Below, one piece after another: positions 33,038 to 45,834 of a stretch of 64,000 nt of DNA (its first letter is position 1; every line of letters begins with the position of its first letter). The notes under the pieces are model-generated. The model was not told where the DNA came from. It did no database searches and saw nothing but the letters and a program-made list of their open reading frames with translations. This stretch comes from Phaseolus vulgaris (lineage: Eukaryota > Streptophyta > Magnoliopsida > Fabales > Fabaceae): assembly GCF_000499845.2 (NCBI RefSeq), contig NC_023750.2, positions 30,018,369 to 30,082,368 on the forward strand, read 5' to 3'. The translations under genes and the position numbers were made by a program.

Positions 33038-36000
33038 TGAACAACCACCAACACAAACCCTAGCCACACTAAATCCCTTTGGAAGAGAAAGAACAAAGCA
33101 AAAATCTTCAAATGAAAGTTCAAATAAAAAAGAATTATTTTATATTGAACCTTATTTTTATTAATCAAAAGTAATTTATCAATTTTTGGGAAATATTTAT
33201 TTTGAAATAATGTTATATTTTTTTTACTTAGGGTAACTAAGATAGTATTAATTACTTATTTATTTGTTTTTGTTAAAAAATTAATTGTATTAAATTTTGA
33301 TTTTAAAAAATTAAAAATTATTAGTACCATAATTCTTTTCTTACTATAAATAATAATGATAATAATAAACAATTTTATTAGGGATTTAATTTAATATTCT
33401 TAATTTATGAAATATTAAATTTTTAAAAAAACTAGACATTATTCGAAACATAAGTATATTGGGAAATTTGAAAATATATTCAAAAAAATTTAATATTTAA
33501 ATTTATTTAATAGTTTTTAATATTTGTTTTTAGTTCTTAACTAAAATTTTAATTATTGTAGGTTATCATTGGCAAAATTAATTAGAAAACTAACAGAAAA
33601 ATTTAAAAAAACTAGCTTTAAGATAGTTGGAAGCCAAAACAAAACTATCTTTGAATTTATAATTTGGTTTTTTTTAATTTAGTTTTTTCAAAAAATTTAT
33701 GCCAAACCAATTATTTTAATGATATTATTTATTTTAGTTATTATTTTTTATGTTATATTATCAATTACTAATCTTATATAATATCTTAAGATAATTTTAA
33801 GTGATTTAAAAAATAAATATAAAATAATTAAGTAATATTCAAAGTTTCATTACGTTATATACGTATCTTAAAGAGTAATTAAACTTATCTTATTTAAACG
33901 TTAATTTAATAATTATAATACAAATGAGAATGAATGAATGAATATAAAAAATAGAAACTACCGAATTAAAAAATATTTAAGACAATCTCTTAAAAATATT
34001 AAGTTACTGAGAAAAATTGTTTATCCAACATTTTTATAAGAATAAGAAGTTTTCCCGTTTAAAAAACATGGCAAACATAATAGAAAAAACCAAAAAGAAT
34101 AAAAGTTATACTCATGATCAATTATCGTCATAATCAATTATGGCATCATAAATATTATCTTTAAAAAGTTATGTATTTTCTTATACATATTAATTATAAA
34201 AATAATGATAAATTTATATTATTAATATAAATAATTGTTTATTCAAATTTTAATGTAAAACATAATTATACATAAATTATAAAGACAAAAATTACACATA
34301 CACATACTTTGGTGAAAATAATAAACTAAAATTATAATATCGATAATATATATATATAAATAAAAAATAAATATATATAATAATTATTATTATTTTAATA
34401 AATTTTAATATGTAAGATCCTGGAATACATGTTCTACATTATTTTTTTATATAAGCTTAGAGTTTTCAAAACATTCCTAGTACCTGATTAGGACATATAA
34501 AAATACAATTATTTACAATATAAGTTTCAAAATCAACATCTTAAAGCTCTTCAGACGGTAAGATCATCTGCTCAGGTACATAGTACAATCATCGCAATTC
34601 AAACACAAGAAGAAAAGAAAGGATAAGCTAGTGAAAATAGAATTTTATAATATACACAATCAAATCAAAAGAGAAAACCAAATTACATGATCAATTTCTC
34701 AAATTATTCAATGTTCTTCAAATCTCAACAATAGAACAATCACATGGATCTACACATCTAGGATATTCAACAAATAAAATAACAACTGACACCTTCCGGA
34801 AGACCCACATTAAGTAAGTCCTACCAGATACTAACACCCGATCCAAATATTATCAGCGAATCCAACAGAAAGTATTAGGGTAAGTTCAATACAACTCAAG
34901 TCATGCATCTCATATGTAACGGTGTGCATGAACTCCTCCATCAGTTTCTCACCACATGATATTTTAGTCTATATGACTTAGATTATCAGTGAAGCTCGGA
35001 GATCTCTGTTATCACATAGGCATCAATACTTAATACACATACAAACATCAGTCCATACATTATCCCAAATGTATGAAATCAATTTCATTCAATTTCATAC
35101 AGTATCATTCAAAACACAATCCACAACATTCAAAAGTCTATTTAACATAAAAAAAATAAACAACACTTAACTACTAAACCATCAAAACCTAATATTTTTA
35201 CAAGTTTAAATAATATATAAACAAATAACCACAATATATAAACACACAACATCCTTGCAAGAGAAATTGAATATTGGGACCACGTCTCTTCTGCATTCAG
35301 ATCTTCTATCCTAGGTGCTATTAAAAATTAAATTTAGCTTCTCTTACCTTAATTGTTTGCTTTCCAAGCAACTTCTAGAATTTTATTCCCCACAATCTGG
35401 ATAAGCTTCAAGATTTACGGGCCTAATGCAGTTATCCAAACATAACAAAAATTCAGTACATAGTAGAATAAGTTGAGAGGATTAAACTTCTCAACTGATC
35501 CCACAAAGATTGATGATTAAATCCTAAGAAAAAATAGAGAAGAAAGGATCTTTAGAGAAAAAATGAACTTACTATGTTTGAAAATATGACCGAATAGAAG
35601 TATTTCTTAACTAGTCAACTACAACGTGGTCCGGTCAGATTCTAAAATAGATGAAGATTAAGAGAGAAAAATTAAAAAAGAAGGGAGAAAAGAGAATATG
35701 GACATAGAGAAAGAGAAAAGAATAAAAAAACCCCGTGGTAGGAGTGACTTATCTCACCTTTATTATTATTTGTTTAAGCGTTATTACATAATATATTTAA
35801 TAATATTATTTCAATTTAATACAAAATTAATATATTTGGAACTAAAAAATATATATCATAATTTATTATTTAAATATTTTTTAATAACAAAGATAATTTT
35901 ATAAATTTACTTTTTAATCTTTAAACTAATTTTTAAATTTTATTCCAACTAACCAACATATCATTAACAAATTTTAATAAATCACTTTTATAAGTCCACT

Positions 36001-36881
36001 TTAACCGATCTCAATCCAAACAACCTCATACGTCTTTCTAAATTCACTTTCCCAAATTTTCACAAATATTTTCCATAATCCAAATACATCTTAAAAATTG
36101 ATTTACACCAAATAAATAAATTAAACTCGGATATTTTAAAATTTAGCTTGAGTTGACAAATTTCCTTTTTTAATATTTGAAGTTTTAAATAGATCTAATA
36201 CATATTTAAGTATTTATTTTATATATAATTAAAAGCTTAAATATTTTTCATTCTTATTACTTTTTTTCTTTAAATTAATAAATTATATATATATATACAT
36301 ATATTTTGGGTTTTAGTTTTTAAAAATTGTTCTTTTAATTCCTCTATTTTTTCTGGTTCTGAATCACAGGGCACGTTTCACTATGCAAGAGTGTTGATTT
36401 GACATTTGTTATTTCTAACGAGGCAAATTATTAACATGCTATTGATACGTGAGATCTTGGCTCATATGATATCGAATAATATTGATTGATATAGGTGGCA
36501 GTAGATTGTTTAGTTTAACTATGTGGTCCAGTGTTTAATTTAGAGTGATATCAATTTGAAAATATATTAATAGAAAGTTATGTATCTTATGTGCACTCAA
36601 AGACTAAGGTTTCAGATTAAATTAATTATTACTCCTTACTAATACCGATAATAAAAATTTATCATTTATTGACATGATATTTTTGACGTCAATAATTATT
36701 AATCACGTCAATTTTTTTAACAAAGAACTAATGTGACAAAAAATAATATTTCAATGACCTTGTAAAAATAATTCAAGGACCAAAATGAAAATTGGAGCAT
36801 AGAGAAATTAAAAGTATATATACATCTATATTATCTATTTAATAATACCAAATGCATGTGAATTTTTCCCATATATTTGAG

Positions 36882-36921
<40 letters not shown>

Positions 36922-37700
36922 CACGTTTTATACATATATGAACGAAATTAATTATTCAAATTGTTATTTTGTTGGTGGCTGAGTACGGGAAAAAATTAAT
37001 ATAGACTTGATTATTTTCATCTTCTAACTATTTACTATTGGTGCTATTAAAACTTATTAATGAAAACTATTAACTATTTTATGAAGATGATTTTTTTATA
37101 TACTAAACTAAGAATTGTCTAGAACAAGGGACACTTATGATCTAAAAAAGATAAAGCTTAATTTTTGTGTATAAATTTAAAAATGGACAATTTTAATCAT
37201 TGTAATTTTATAACAATTTAATATAAATATTAAATATGGAAAATAATAGTTTGACCATTTTTAGAATTATATAGAAGATTTGATGAGTTTAAAACTAAAT
37301 ATATAAAATAAAGAGTAAATTTAGAATTAAATGATATGAAAAAATATTAAAATAATAATATTAAGAGTTATAATATAATTATATAAAAAATGTAGATTAT
37401 TAATGTATCATTATCCATTAAATATTTAGCATTAATAAATTATTAAATATGTTAAAAGTAAAATAAAATCGTTTAAATAGTTTGAAAATAGATAATAAAG
37501 TAACAATGGGACTAAGATCTGTTTGGATGTATTCCAAAAGCTGTATTAAGAACGTTTGATAGGAGATAATTTTTTTTATAATTAGAAATGTTAAAAAACA
37601 ATTAATGAATTCTAATTGTAATTAAATTAAAACAAATGCATGAGTTCATACTTGGAAGCACATGGTACGACCAGGAATGAACGGTGAAGATTTTAGGCAA
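33038..37700. other. AT-rich intergenic region
   Basis: No gene found. The part 34411-35660 has a more balanced base composition and opens with TGTAAGATCCTGG, which could be an LTR edge, but I cannot find a matching end or a partner. Around 36640-36830 are phrases common in degraded plant repeats. The rest is low-complexity AT sequence. Confidence 0.5.
36883..36919. repeat. (TA)n microsatellite
   Basis: About 18 TA units. Confidence 0.95.
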
Positions 37701-38278
37701 AACAACACGCAAACGTTTGGATGGAAAGAAGTAAATTATGACTGAAACTCAAGTCAATGCATCTCTGGACAGACAAAACCAAAGAGTCTCCCAAGGTAGA
37801 AACTACAAATAAAGGAAAGAAAGCCACACCGTACGATAATGTCAATGTAGAGAGAGAAGAGAGGTTTTATTTTACAGAGAGAAACTTTTTAGAGAGGGAA
37901 AGTCAGTGACAAGCACCACAAGAAGAAGTAGCTAGCACCCTAACCACACCAGATTTTGGATAATAATCTAATCTTGGTCACTCTTAGATCCATTGAGGTT
38001 GTTCCTGCACAGCATGATTTCCTCTGGGTCAAACCCCGGTTGAGCACACAGAAGAAAGAGAGGGTTTGAAGAGATGGGTTTGATCATGACCCTTTTGATG
38101 CGTCACATGCCCACATAGTTAAAATCGTGTACTCTTTTTTGTGTTTTGTGGAATTTGTTCATGTGGGTCGTGCCAATTCCCTTTGATTAATGTGATTATC
38201 CACCTTCTCGTTCCATTCAGAATTGGGTTTTCCTTTTTTTTCGTTAAAGAAGAGTCTTTTAAGGTGGCTCGCGGAGCC
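37701..38278 (+). promoter_or_regulatory. Promoter and 5' leader of the CAD1-like gene
   Basis: A weak TATA-like ACAAATAAAGG at about 37806 precedes a GA-rich leader (AGAGAGAAGAGAGG about 37850) running to the ATG at 38279. Two W-box cores (TTGAC[CT], read on the - strand) occur at about 37752 and 38027; WRKY factors bind such sites in defence genes, but they are too short to be conclusive. Several upstream AUGs are listed below. The transcription start is inferred only. Confidence 0.45.
38014..38195 (+). promoter_or_regulatory. Cluster of upstream ORFs before the CAD1-like start
   Basis: Short uORFs: 38014-38043 (9 codons plus stop), 38074-38118 (14 codons plus stop, four AUGs in one frame), 38161-38190 (9 codons plus stop) and a minimal AUG-UGA at 38190-38195 overlapping the previous stop codon. 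If the leader is unspliced, ribosomes meet at least four initiation sites before 38279. A leader intron would remove some. Confidence 0.55.
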
Positions 38279-41200
38279 ATGGGGGAGCTTGTAGCAGCGG
38301 TGCACACTGCTACTAACGCTTTGCAAGCATTAGGGAGGGGTTTTGATGTGAATTTTGACACGAGGTTGCTTTATTGTAAAGGAGTTTCAGGGTCTAGGGT
38401 AGTTGAGATTGATGAAGAACACCGTAGGGAGCTGTTTCTCTATGATGATGTGGCTGTTCCTGACGTTTCCAGGGACATTGGATGCTCCCAGGAGGCCATG
38501 GAGCGTCAGAGTTCTGGGGTCTGCACGTTTCCTGAGGTAAGGCTGGCAGTTGAATTTGTTCTCTTTTTATAATTATTTTTTCTTGTTTTGTGAGAATGCT
38601 TTGGTGGGAATTGTCAAGGTTTTTAATTGCAGTCAGGGATACCCTGCGCACCTGGATATTGTGGGCAATTGCTGACTAATATACTGATGTGGTCACAATT
38701 GTGAAGGCAGACGCCCCAAAAACCTTGACATGCAGCCAAAATTGCAGTTGCCAAGCGTTTTTTAAAACCATGAAAATTGTTTCCTGAATAAAATCGAGCA
38801 TGTTTTCGTTTATGTTTAATTATTTGTGCCAGTATAAGGTCATTTATATTTTGTTTGATGAATTTGACAGTGGTTTTACGTTGCTTTTTATGATTATGGA
38901 GAAGAGATATGGGATTTGTAAGGTGGTTGGTGAGGGGGCGGGGGGAAGGGGGAGGAACCATTTCTCAATTATGTAGGTATGCTGCTTAAACTGATATAAT
39001 TAGAGGACCTATCTTATGATAGATAGCTGGTGCCGGCCTTAGCATGGCCACTGAGATATTTAACAATGCAGACTGTGGTTCCTTTCCATTTTAGAAGATT
39101 TTTTGTCTGGCCGAAATTTCGAAATCATATATTCATATATTCTGGTGACAATTATCTTTTATGCTTTCCGTTGTTTTTGTAAATTTCTTTCATAATACTC
39201 AATATCTTGATTCCCTTGTATTTTGTTTGCATTAAGTATTTGAAGCAAACTATAATAATTTCAGATTGCACTGTACACAAGAACAGGTGTCATATTTTAC
39301 TGTTGCCCCCTGCAATGTTTTCTCAAATTTATGATAGTTCTGCTGTGGTTGGTTACAGATGGTGGAATACTTTAATGGAAGGGCAAATATATCAGGGAAC
39401 TTTCCTCTTGGGAGTTTTAATGCCGCATTTAGCTTCACTGGTTCAAAACATGTTGATGCTGCAGCCACAAAAACCTTGTCTACAGAAGGGTTTTACATTC
39501 CTCTTGCAAAGGTTCAGCTTAAAAAATCTCACTTAACGTTGCAAGTAAATGTCAAAAAGGCTGTCCCAGTCAATTGGGATCCACCGGCTTTGGCAAGGTA
39601 TGGATACAACAAGTTATCTACATACATAATGCTATATCAAAGATATCTAAGACTGTTCCTGACTTTTAATTATATTTTGACAGTTTTATCGAAAATTTTG
39701 GGACTCATGTCATTACATCTATAACTATTGGTGGTAAAGATGTTATTTATGTTAAACAACACCATACTTCTCCTTTGCTAAAGTTGGAGATGAAAAACTA
39801 TATTCAGGATATTGGAAATCAGAGGTTCTCTGACATCAATAGTCAAACAAGTTCAGGTCAAACAAAATCCAAGGATAAGGCTAGTTCACCTCATTACCTC
39901 TTTTCTTGCATAAATTTATATGATCCAGGCTTATGATAGCTATGAATATAATGCTTGATTATTTTACATTTTTGGCAGGGTGTTGATCCATTTTCATTCA
40001 ATAGTCAAGGGGTTTACCCCCAACCCACAACTGCAACATATCCTTCTGGGAAAGAAGTACGTAATATACATATCACTATTATGGTTTTTTTTTGAGCTGA
40101 ATGGTGTCATGTGATCCATATACTCAACTTCACCTATTGGGATAAAACTTTGTTTTTATTGTTGTTGTTGCTGCTATTATGAAATATTTATTTCCAGGAT
40201 ACTTTTACAGTTATATCCAAAGTCATGGAAATTTAAATTTTGACGAGCCATTTTTCTAAAGTAAACTGTGTATGTATATGGTAATCTAAAGATGTCTTTA
40301 GGCATAGAAGTATACAAGGTCTTAGGTTCTCATTGTGGGCTTAACCAAGAACCACTAACATGATTATTTCCTCATTGTGGACTTCACCAAGAACCTCTAA
40401 CATGATTCTTTCCCCTCCTAACCCCCGAACCTGATTTTCAATTTCCCAATCCTTTTCCAAGTTGCTAGACCTTGTTTATGTAGAAAACAAAAAAAGAAGC
40501 TAGTTAATAGCTCCAATGCATATACAAGTATCAGTACATTATTGGAGATGATACTGCTATAGGGATGTGACATTTCAATTGAGGATGTGGTTGAGTGACT
40601 TATGGCATAATCCAACATGATTGATATATACCATTGCACAAAACATTTTATAAAGACACACACACATCACGCAAGACATCTTATATTTTTAAAAGAAGAT
40701 GGAGTTGGCCATTCCATTTCCAAGGTTGATGGGGAAAATTAAAGTTTTCTTTTTTTTAATTATTTTCAACCTTAGCCATTGTGACCGAATAAAATATTAG
40801 AATTTATCACTAGCTATATTTGATGTTGATTTAGTGAAGTATCTGATACTGATACAATTATACATGCTACACCTGTTCAAAGACAGTACAAAGTATTAGT
40901 GCTTCCTAGGCAATAGTTATTTTATGTATTTCCTTCCTGCACTTTTCTTGCAATCTAACTTCCCTTTTGTGTTATTAATATTTGAGAATATGGCAGCAAA
41001 TTTATTAGGATTTGTCATACCTGAGTGGATTGAGTTCAGGTATGTTGGTCTAGGTCTCAAGTCTTTGAGTACTCCAGTGGCCAAGTAAGGAGGGAATTTG
41101 TTTATCGGAGAGACTTTTATCAATTATTAGTCATATTGAGCATAAAGAGAAATGATTGGAAGGAAGAGTGAGGAAAAGAGAATGAGTATAACTTTGTGAC

Positions 41201-44200
41201 AGGTGTTTTGGTATTTGTGGGTGCCAAACAAGTAATTGAGAGTAATGGTAATCTATACTTGTGATGGGTAGTAGTTGTTTTGAGACGTTGTCCTTGTTAG
41301 GCTTTAGGGCCCTTCATATTAGGCTGTAGGTTGTACATTACAGAATCCGTGGATACTCTGACAACTACTTTTCCAATGGGAAGTTGGGAATGGCTTCATT
41401 TTAATGCATTTGATGGATTAAAATTAAAATCTGATATCCTTTTTATGCTTTGGTATGCACAGGAATACCAAAATTAAAACACTGGTGAATTGTGATAAAA
41501 CAGTATTCTATATTTAAAGGCATTGGCAATATGGCACAACTCTTTCTCCATTAATGCCCTATCCTTTTCAGCCATGAATGTGAAATCTGTTTATGTGTGT
41601 CATCTTTGGTCCTACATAAGCCCTGCAAAGTTGTCTTCTTCTCCTTCTTTCTTACTTCCCCTTGATATTTTGGAATATGACCTGCATCACAGTGTGCTTA
41701 ACCCTGCATAGGGTACTGTGGCAGCATGCTGCTGTCTTGAGAAAAAATAATTCTTGTTATAAAAAATGATATTGCCTGTCATTCATGATTGTTGATTGTT
41801 AGTAACTGGCTGGTCTGTGGAATATCTTTGTCAATTTTGTCTAGAAAAAAGTCTTTATCAAGTCTTATGTTTTTTATCTTAACTTCCTTGAATACTTATT
41901 GGTCAGGATGTCACAGTTATTTTTAGAAGAAGAGGAGGAGATGATTTAGAACAAAACCACAGTAAATGGCTATCAACTGTGAAGTCCTCCCCAGATATCA
42001 TTGAGATGACTTTCTGTCCTATAACTGCTCTACTTGATGAAATACCTGCCAAGGAGCATTTGATTCGTGCCATTGGTCTTTATCTTGAATGTTAGTCAAT
42101 TCATCCTTTATTTTTTATTATTTGAATTTTTTTCATATTGGCTTTGTGGAGTATGGTCTAATAAAAGTCACACATTTATTTTTCTGTTTTCCTAAATTTT
42201 GCTCACAGTTAAACCTCCAATTGAAGAACTTAGATATTTCCTAGAGTTTCAGATTCCTCGTGTATGGGCCCCTTTACAAGACAGGATTCCTGGTCAACAA
42301 AGGAAGGAACCTGTGTGTCCATCTTTGCAATTCAGCATAATGGGCCAGAAACTTTACATCAGTCAAGAACAGGTAAACATCATTTCTGGTATTTTCCTTA
42401 GCTTAGAAACTTCTTATCCTGTGATAAGGATTCTTCTAAAGAAATGCAACGTGTTTACTGTTTGTGGTACATAGGGCAGTCCTTTTTTTATCATTTCAAG
42501 TTTTTCTTGGTTGTTTATGGGCGCATTTGGTTTGTCACTGAGTTGCCAAGCAAAATATAATTCTAAGGATTGATCAGCTAGTGTCTCTGGTAACATTGTC
42601 GCCAGGTCTGGGAATCTAATAAATTGAACCTTTCACTTTTAAGTGTTTATGAATCTGAAGGAAATGGTTTATTTTCCTAAATTTCTGGGTTATGCTAGAT
42701 CAGTCCTTTACAGTGGTGGAACCCTGTTTATGTGTTGTGCCTATTTTAGCTCAAGTTTATATTTAAAGTATTATGACTGATTACTCTTCTCATTATTTTT
42801 CGTGTATATAAATTTAAGGTGACAAATACCTTGTTTTGCATCCTTTTTCAATGTGGTGTCATTCATGTTGAAATTGGTGCTGTGTCTATCCTTGAAAAAT
42901 AAGAACAACTAGTAAAAAAACTTCGTTTTTTCTATTACAATAGGTTGACCTGTAGACATCACGAGAAACTAACTAGTGATGTGTTCACATTACCTTCTAT
43001 TATTTCTTCTTCAGTTAACACCCTTTTTGTGAACATTTCACAATATGAATGTCTGCGTTAAAACATGTTTGTTTTTCGCACTTAGAGATGTTAACATGAA
43101 ACGACACCCTGAATGATAGATAATTGATTGAATCAAGAGGAGGAGAGATGAGTGCAGTGGCTGGGTTCTCACTCGGATAAAGATAAAGATAAAGATAATT
43201 GTGCACACTAGGGGTTTTATCTGAACCTCCTTGAGTGATGAAAAACAAGCGCAGCAGAGCTCTCCATATGAAGAGCTCTGATACCATAACAGAGAAGAGC
43301 AATTGAGAAAGCAAGAAAAAAACTAGAAATGATCAACAAAGGCTTCTCATCTTATTATGGAAAAGGATGAATATGTACAAGACGAGGAAAGAAAACAAGT
43401 TACATATGTAACTGAAAATATTCTAACAGAAACATGTAACAAACTAACAGCAAAACTAACAAAAACATATTATGGTTGTGATAGTTCTGCATAATATTAT
43501 AAGTTTATAATGCCTCTCACAAAATGTGTTTGTAAAGAAACAATATCAGAATATGCTAATCCAGTTGAATTTAAGCTTTTGTAAAGGAAAGCTTCCAGAG
43601 TACGTATTCTAGATTTTGTTCGATTAAGTTGGTGTTTGGTGGCTAAATTAATTGGGAGAAGATTTCAATTGTAGTGAAAGGTGGCACATATCTAATCAAT
43701 TTTACTTTAAACATGGTTCTCTTTGAATGCAGATTACAGTGGGACGTAGGCCAGTAACTGGATTACGTCTCTGTCTAGAAGGAAGCAAGCAGAATCGGCT
43801 GAGAATTCTGGTTCAACACTTGGTATTACTTCCAAAAATCCTCCATCCATATTGGGACAGCCATGTTGCTATAGGTGCTCCCAAGTGGCAGGGACCCGAG
43901 GAGCAAGACAGCCGATGGTTTGAACCAGTTAAATGGAAGAACTTTTCTCATGTGAGCACTGCACCAATTGAGAACCCTGAAACCTTCATAGGAGACTTCT
44001 CTGGCATCCACATAGTTACTGGAGCACAGCTTGGAGTGTGGGATTTCGGTTCACGGAATGTGCTGTACATGAAGCTCTTATATTCAAGGTTACCCGGCTG
44101 CACGATTCGAAGATCGCTGTGGGATCATGTTGGAAACAGTTCATCAAAAACAGTGAATGTTGGAAACACCTCCAACTCAGATAACTCAACCCTCGGAGAA

Positions 44201-44359
44201 AATGCCACAGGGAACAAGTTGATGAAGTATGTTGACTTGTCTGGGATGACAAAAGAGCCCCAAGATCCTCCTGGCCATTGGCTAGTCACTGGTGGAAAGC
44301 TTGGTGTGGAAAAAGGGAAAATTGTTTTGAGAGTGAAATATTCATTGCTTAATTATTGA
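38279..44359 (+). CDS. CAD1: MACPF domain protein, CAD1-like
   Basis: Seven exons: 38279-38536, 39359-39597, 39684-39879, 39979-40056, 41907-42090, 42209-42372, 43733-44359; 581 codons plus stop, close to the 560-610 usual in plant CAD1/NSL1 proteins. The MACPF signature FGTHVITSITIGG is at residues 171-183, with the family's G-[TS]-H-x7-GG spacing; MACPF proteins form membrane pores in animals, and Arabidopsis CAD1 and NSL1 restrain salicylic-acid-dependent cell death. Also VIFRRRGGDDLEQ, KPPIEELRYFLEFQIPRVWA and C-terminal RVKYSLLNY, as I recall for CAD1. No signal peptide. Intron 3 uses a GC donor (AAG|GCTAGT). Exon 4 is 78 nt with phase-0 edges. Introns are 822, 86, 99, 1850, 118 and 1360 bp. 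No nonsense codons, so it is probably functional. The symbol marks the closest family member I know; it could be a paralogue. Confidence 0.95.
39880..39978 (+). other. GC-AG intron (intron 3) of the CAD1-like gene
   Basis: Donor AAG|GCTAGT, acceptor TTTTTGGCAG|GG. The nearby GT at 39857 would put the next exon out of frame with an immediate stop, so the GC donor is the one that keeps the reading frame. Retention would add a TGA after about 18 codons. Confidence 0.8.
43080..43470 (-). mobile_element. 5' fragment of a Ty1/Copia element in intron 6 (antisense)
   Basis: On the - strand: LTR end ...CTTCTCTGTTA, then TGGTATCAGAGC (43286-43275, initiator-Met PBS), then the gag N-terminus with YPSENPATALISPPLDS, a phrase typical of Copia gag. 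The LTR begins at TGTTAGAATATT (43428) or slightly further out near 43470. The element is cut off after gag residue ~70; no second LTR. The GATAAA microsatellite is part of its gag. Confidence 0.75.
43176..43198. repeat. (GATAAA)n microsatellite
   Basis: Nearly four GATAAA units; on the - strand they encode the LYLYLYL run in the Copia gag fragment. Confidence 0.9.
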
Positions 44360-45834
44360 TTTCACCTTCCAAGTTTGTGTTTGAGGACGTGCATGCAGTG
44401 GTGGTCTGTGTAGGAAGAAGCAGTGCTTCGGTGCACATAATTTTCCCTTGTTTTTCCATGTAAAAACATTTTGCGGTTTGATGACCAGAGTTGAATAGGA
44501 AGCTTTTACTCTTAGTTGATTATGATTAGTGGATGCATGTTGTGGTGGTGGCAAATGTTGTTTGTTTCCATTGCCACTGTTGATGTGATGTCCATATCTC
44601 ATAGGAGTTAGAACCTTTTCCACCATGCTCCATTTTAAAGTAATGTTTATAGCTATATAGCTTTCAAATACAAATGACAAAACCCCTTTGCTTCCCTTTC
44701 TCTCTACTACAAAACAAGAGGGTAACAGAGAGGGGAGAAAGGTGGTTAGTGAAGTCTTAGAACTTGAACATTCTTTATCAACCATTGTTTTCTTTTGTGG
44801 CTTATTCCTTAACTGGTTATGCATCTATTTGCGTATTACTAATTTTGTTTTTTACTATCATTACCTCTTCTACTTGGTTTTTAAAATGTATGAAAATTGT
44901 AATAACTGATATCTGATGTTTCATGGGCATGAAATTTTGGGTCTCATTTGGAGCTTACTCAAATTTCCTTAACTTTTTGCTTCTGAACTTTACAGGATCC
45001 TTGACTTTCAAGTTTCATAAAAGTTATTCCTTTTTTCACAACGTGCTTTTTGCAATGTTCACCTTATTTTCATAACCTAATTGGGGTTTGGAACCTTGGG
45101 ATTGTGTAAGTCAAGTCTTTACTTTTTATAAATAGAGTCTCTCATTTCCTTTAAAACACACCTTCACTCTCCTCTTTTCTCATACATCTACCTATTCTTA
45201 TCTTTCTCCTCTCTTCTCATACATCTACCTAGTCTTATCTTTGGGTTTTCGCCCTTAAACAGCTTTTGTTTGTTAGTTTTTGTTATTCTCGGTAATCACT
45301 TGAGAAATACATGTTGTATCATGAGGAGTCTGAACAATATACCACAAATAAGGTCTTAAAAGACATTTTATTTATCCTCTCTCATTGATACAACAAAAGT
45401 TACTCACTTAACAGCATTTTATTAATAAAATTATATATATTGACATTCTAAGTTTAAAAATAGAAAAATATAATCAAAAAATGTTTTTTTTTTCTTTTAT
45501 TTATGAGTGTAAACATATTACACTTCTTTACATAATGATGTCAAGTTTATGTTGGGTTTGTATGTACTATTGTCGAAAACGCGAAGAACTTCGAAAACTT
45601 TTCACATAGACTTCAAGATTTGGGATGAAAGTCAATAGTGTTATTTTTAGTTTTCTTTTTCCCAAAAATGAACTATACATGATGACAATAGTTCTATTTT
45701 TCATTTTTTTTAGTGGAAAATATATTTTATTTTTGTTATTTTTTTTGTTCACATTTTTTTTTCTTGTTTTCTATATTTACATATCTCTACATAATATCAG
45801 TTTATAACTTAAAAATTAAATTATTTTTGAAAAA
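44360..45834. other. 3' UTR and intergenic sequence downstream of the CAD1-like gene
   Basis: The first ~500 bp is likely 3' UTR (no clear AATAAA; T-rich blocks near 44850-44910 may mark 3' ends). The remainder is AT-rich with no gene or element terminus. It ends sharply at about 45835 where Tat sequence starts. Confidence 0.5.

Noticed and set aside
34411..35660. Possible solo LTR beginning TGTAAGATCCTGG
   Set aside because: No convincing other end, target duplication or partner copy in the window.
38141..38278. N-terminal extension of the CAD1-like protein
   Set aside because: The frame is open, but the only start is GTG; the first ATG is at 38279 and fits the family's length.
39857..39870. 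GT donor in exon 3 of the CAD1-like gene
   Set aside because: Using it shifts the next exon and gives an immediate stop; the GC donor at 39880 keeps the frame.
42414..42596. Short ORFs in introns 4-6 of the CAD1-like gene
   Set aside because: Intronic, with no domain; only the Copia fragment is supported.
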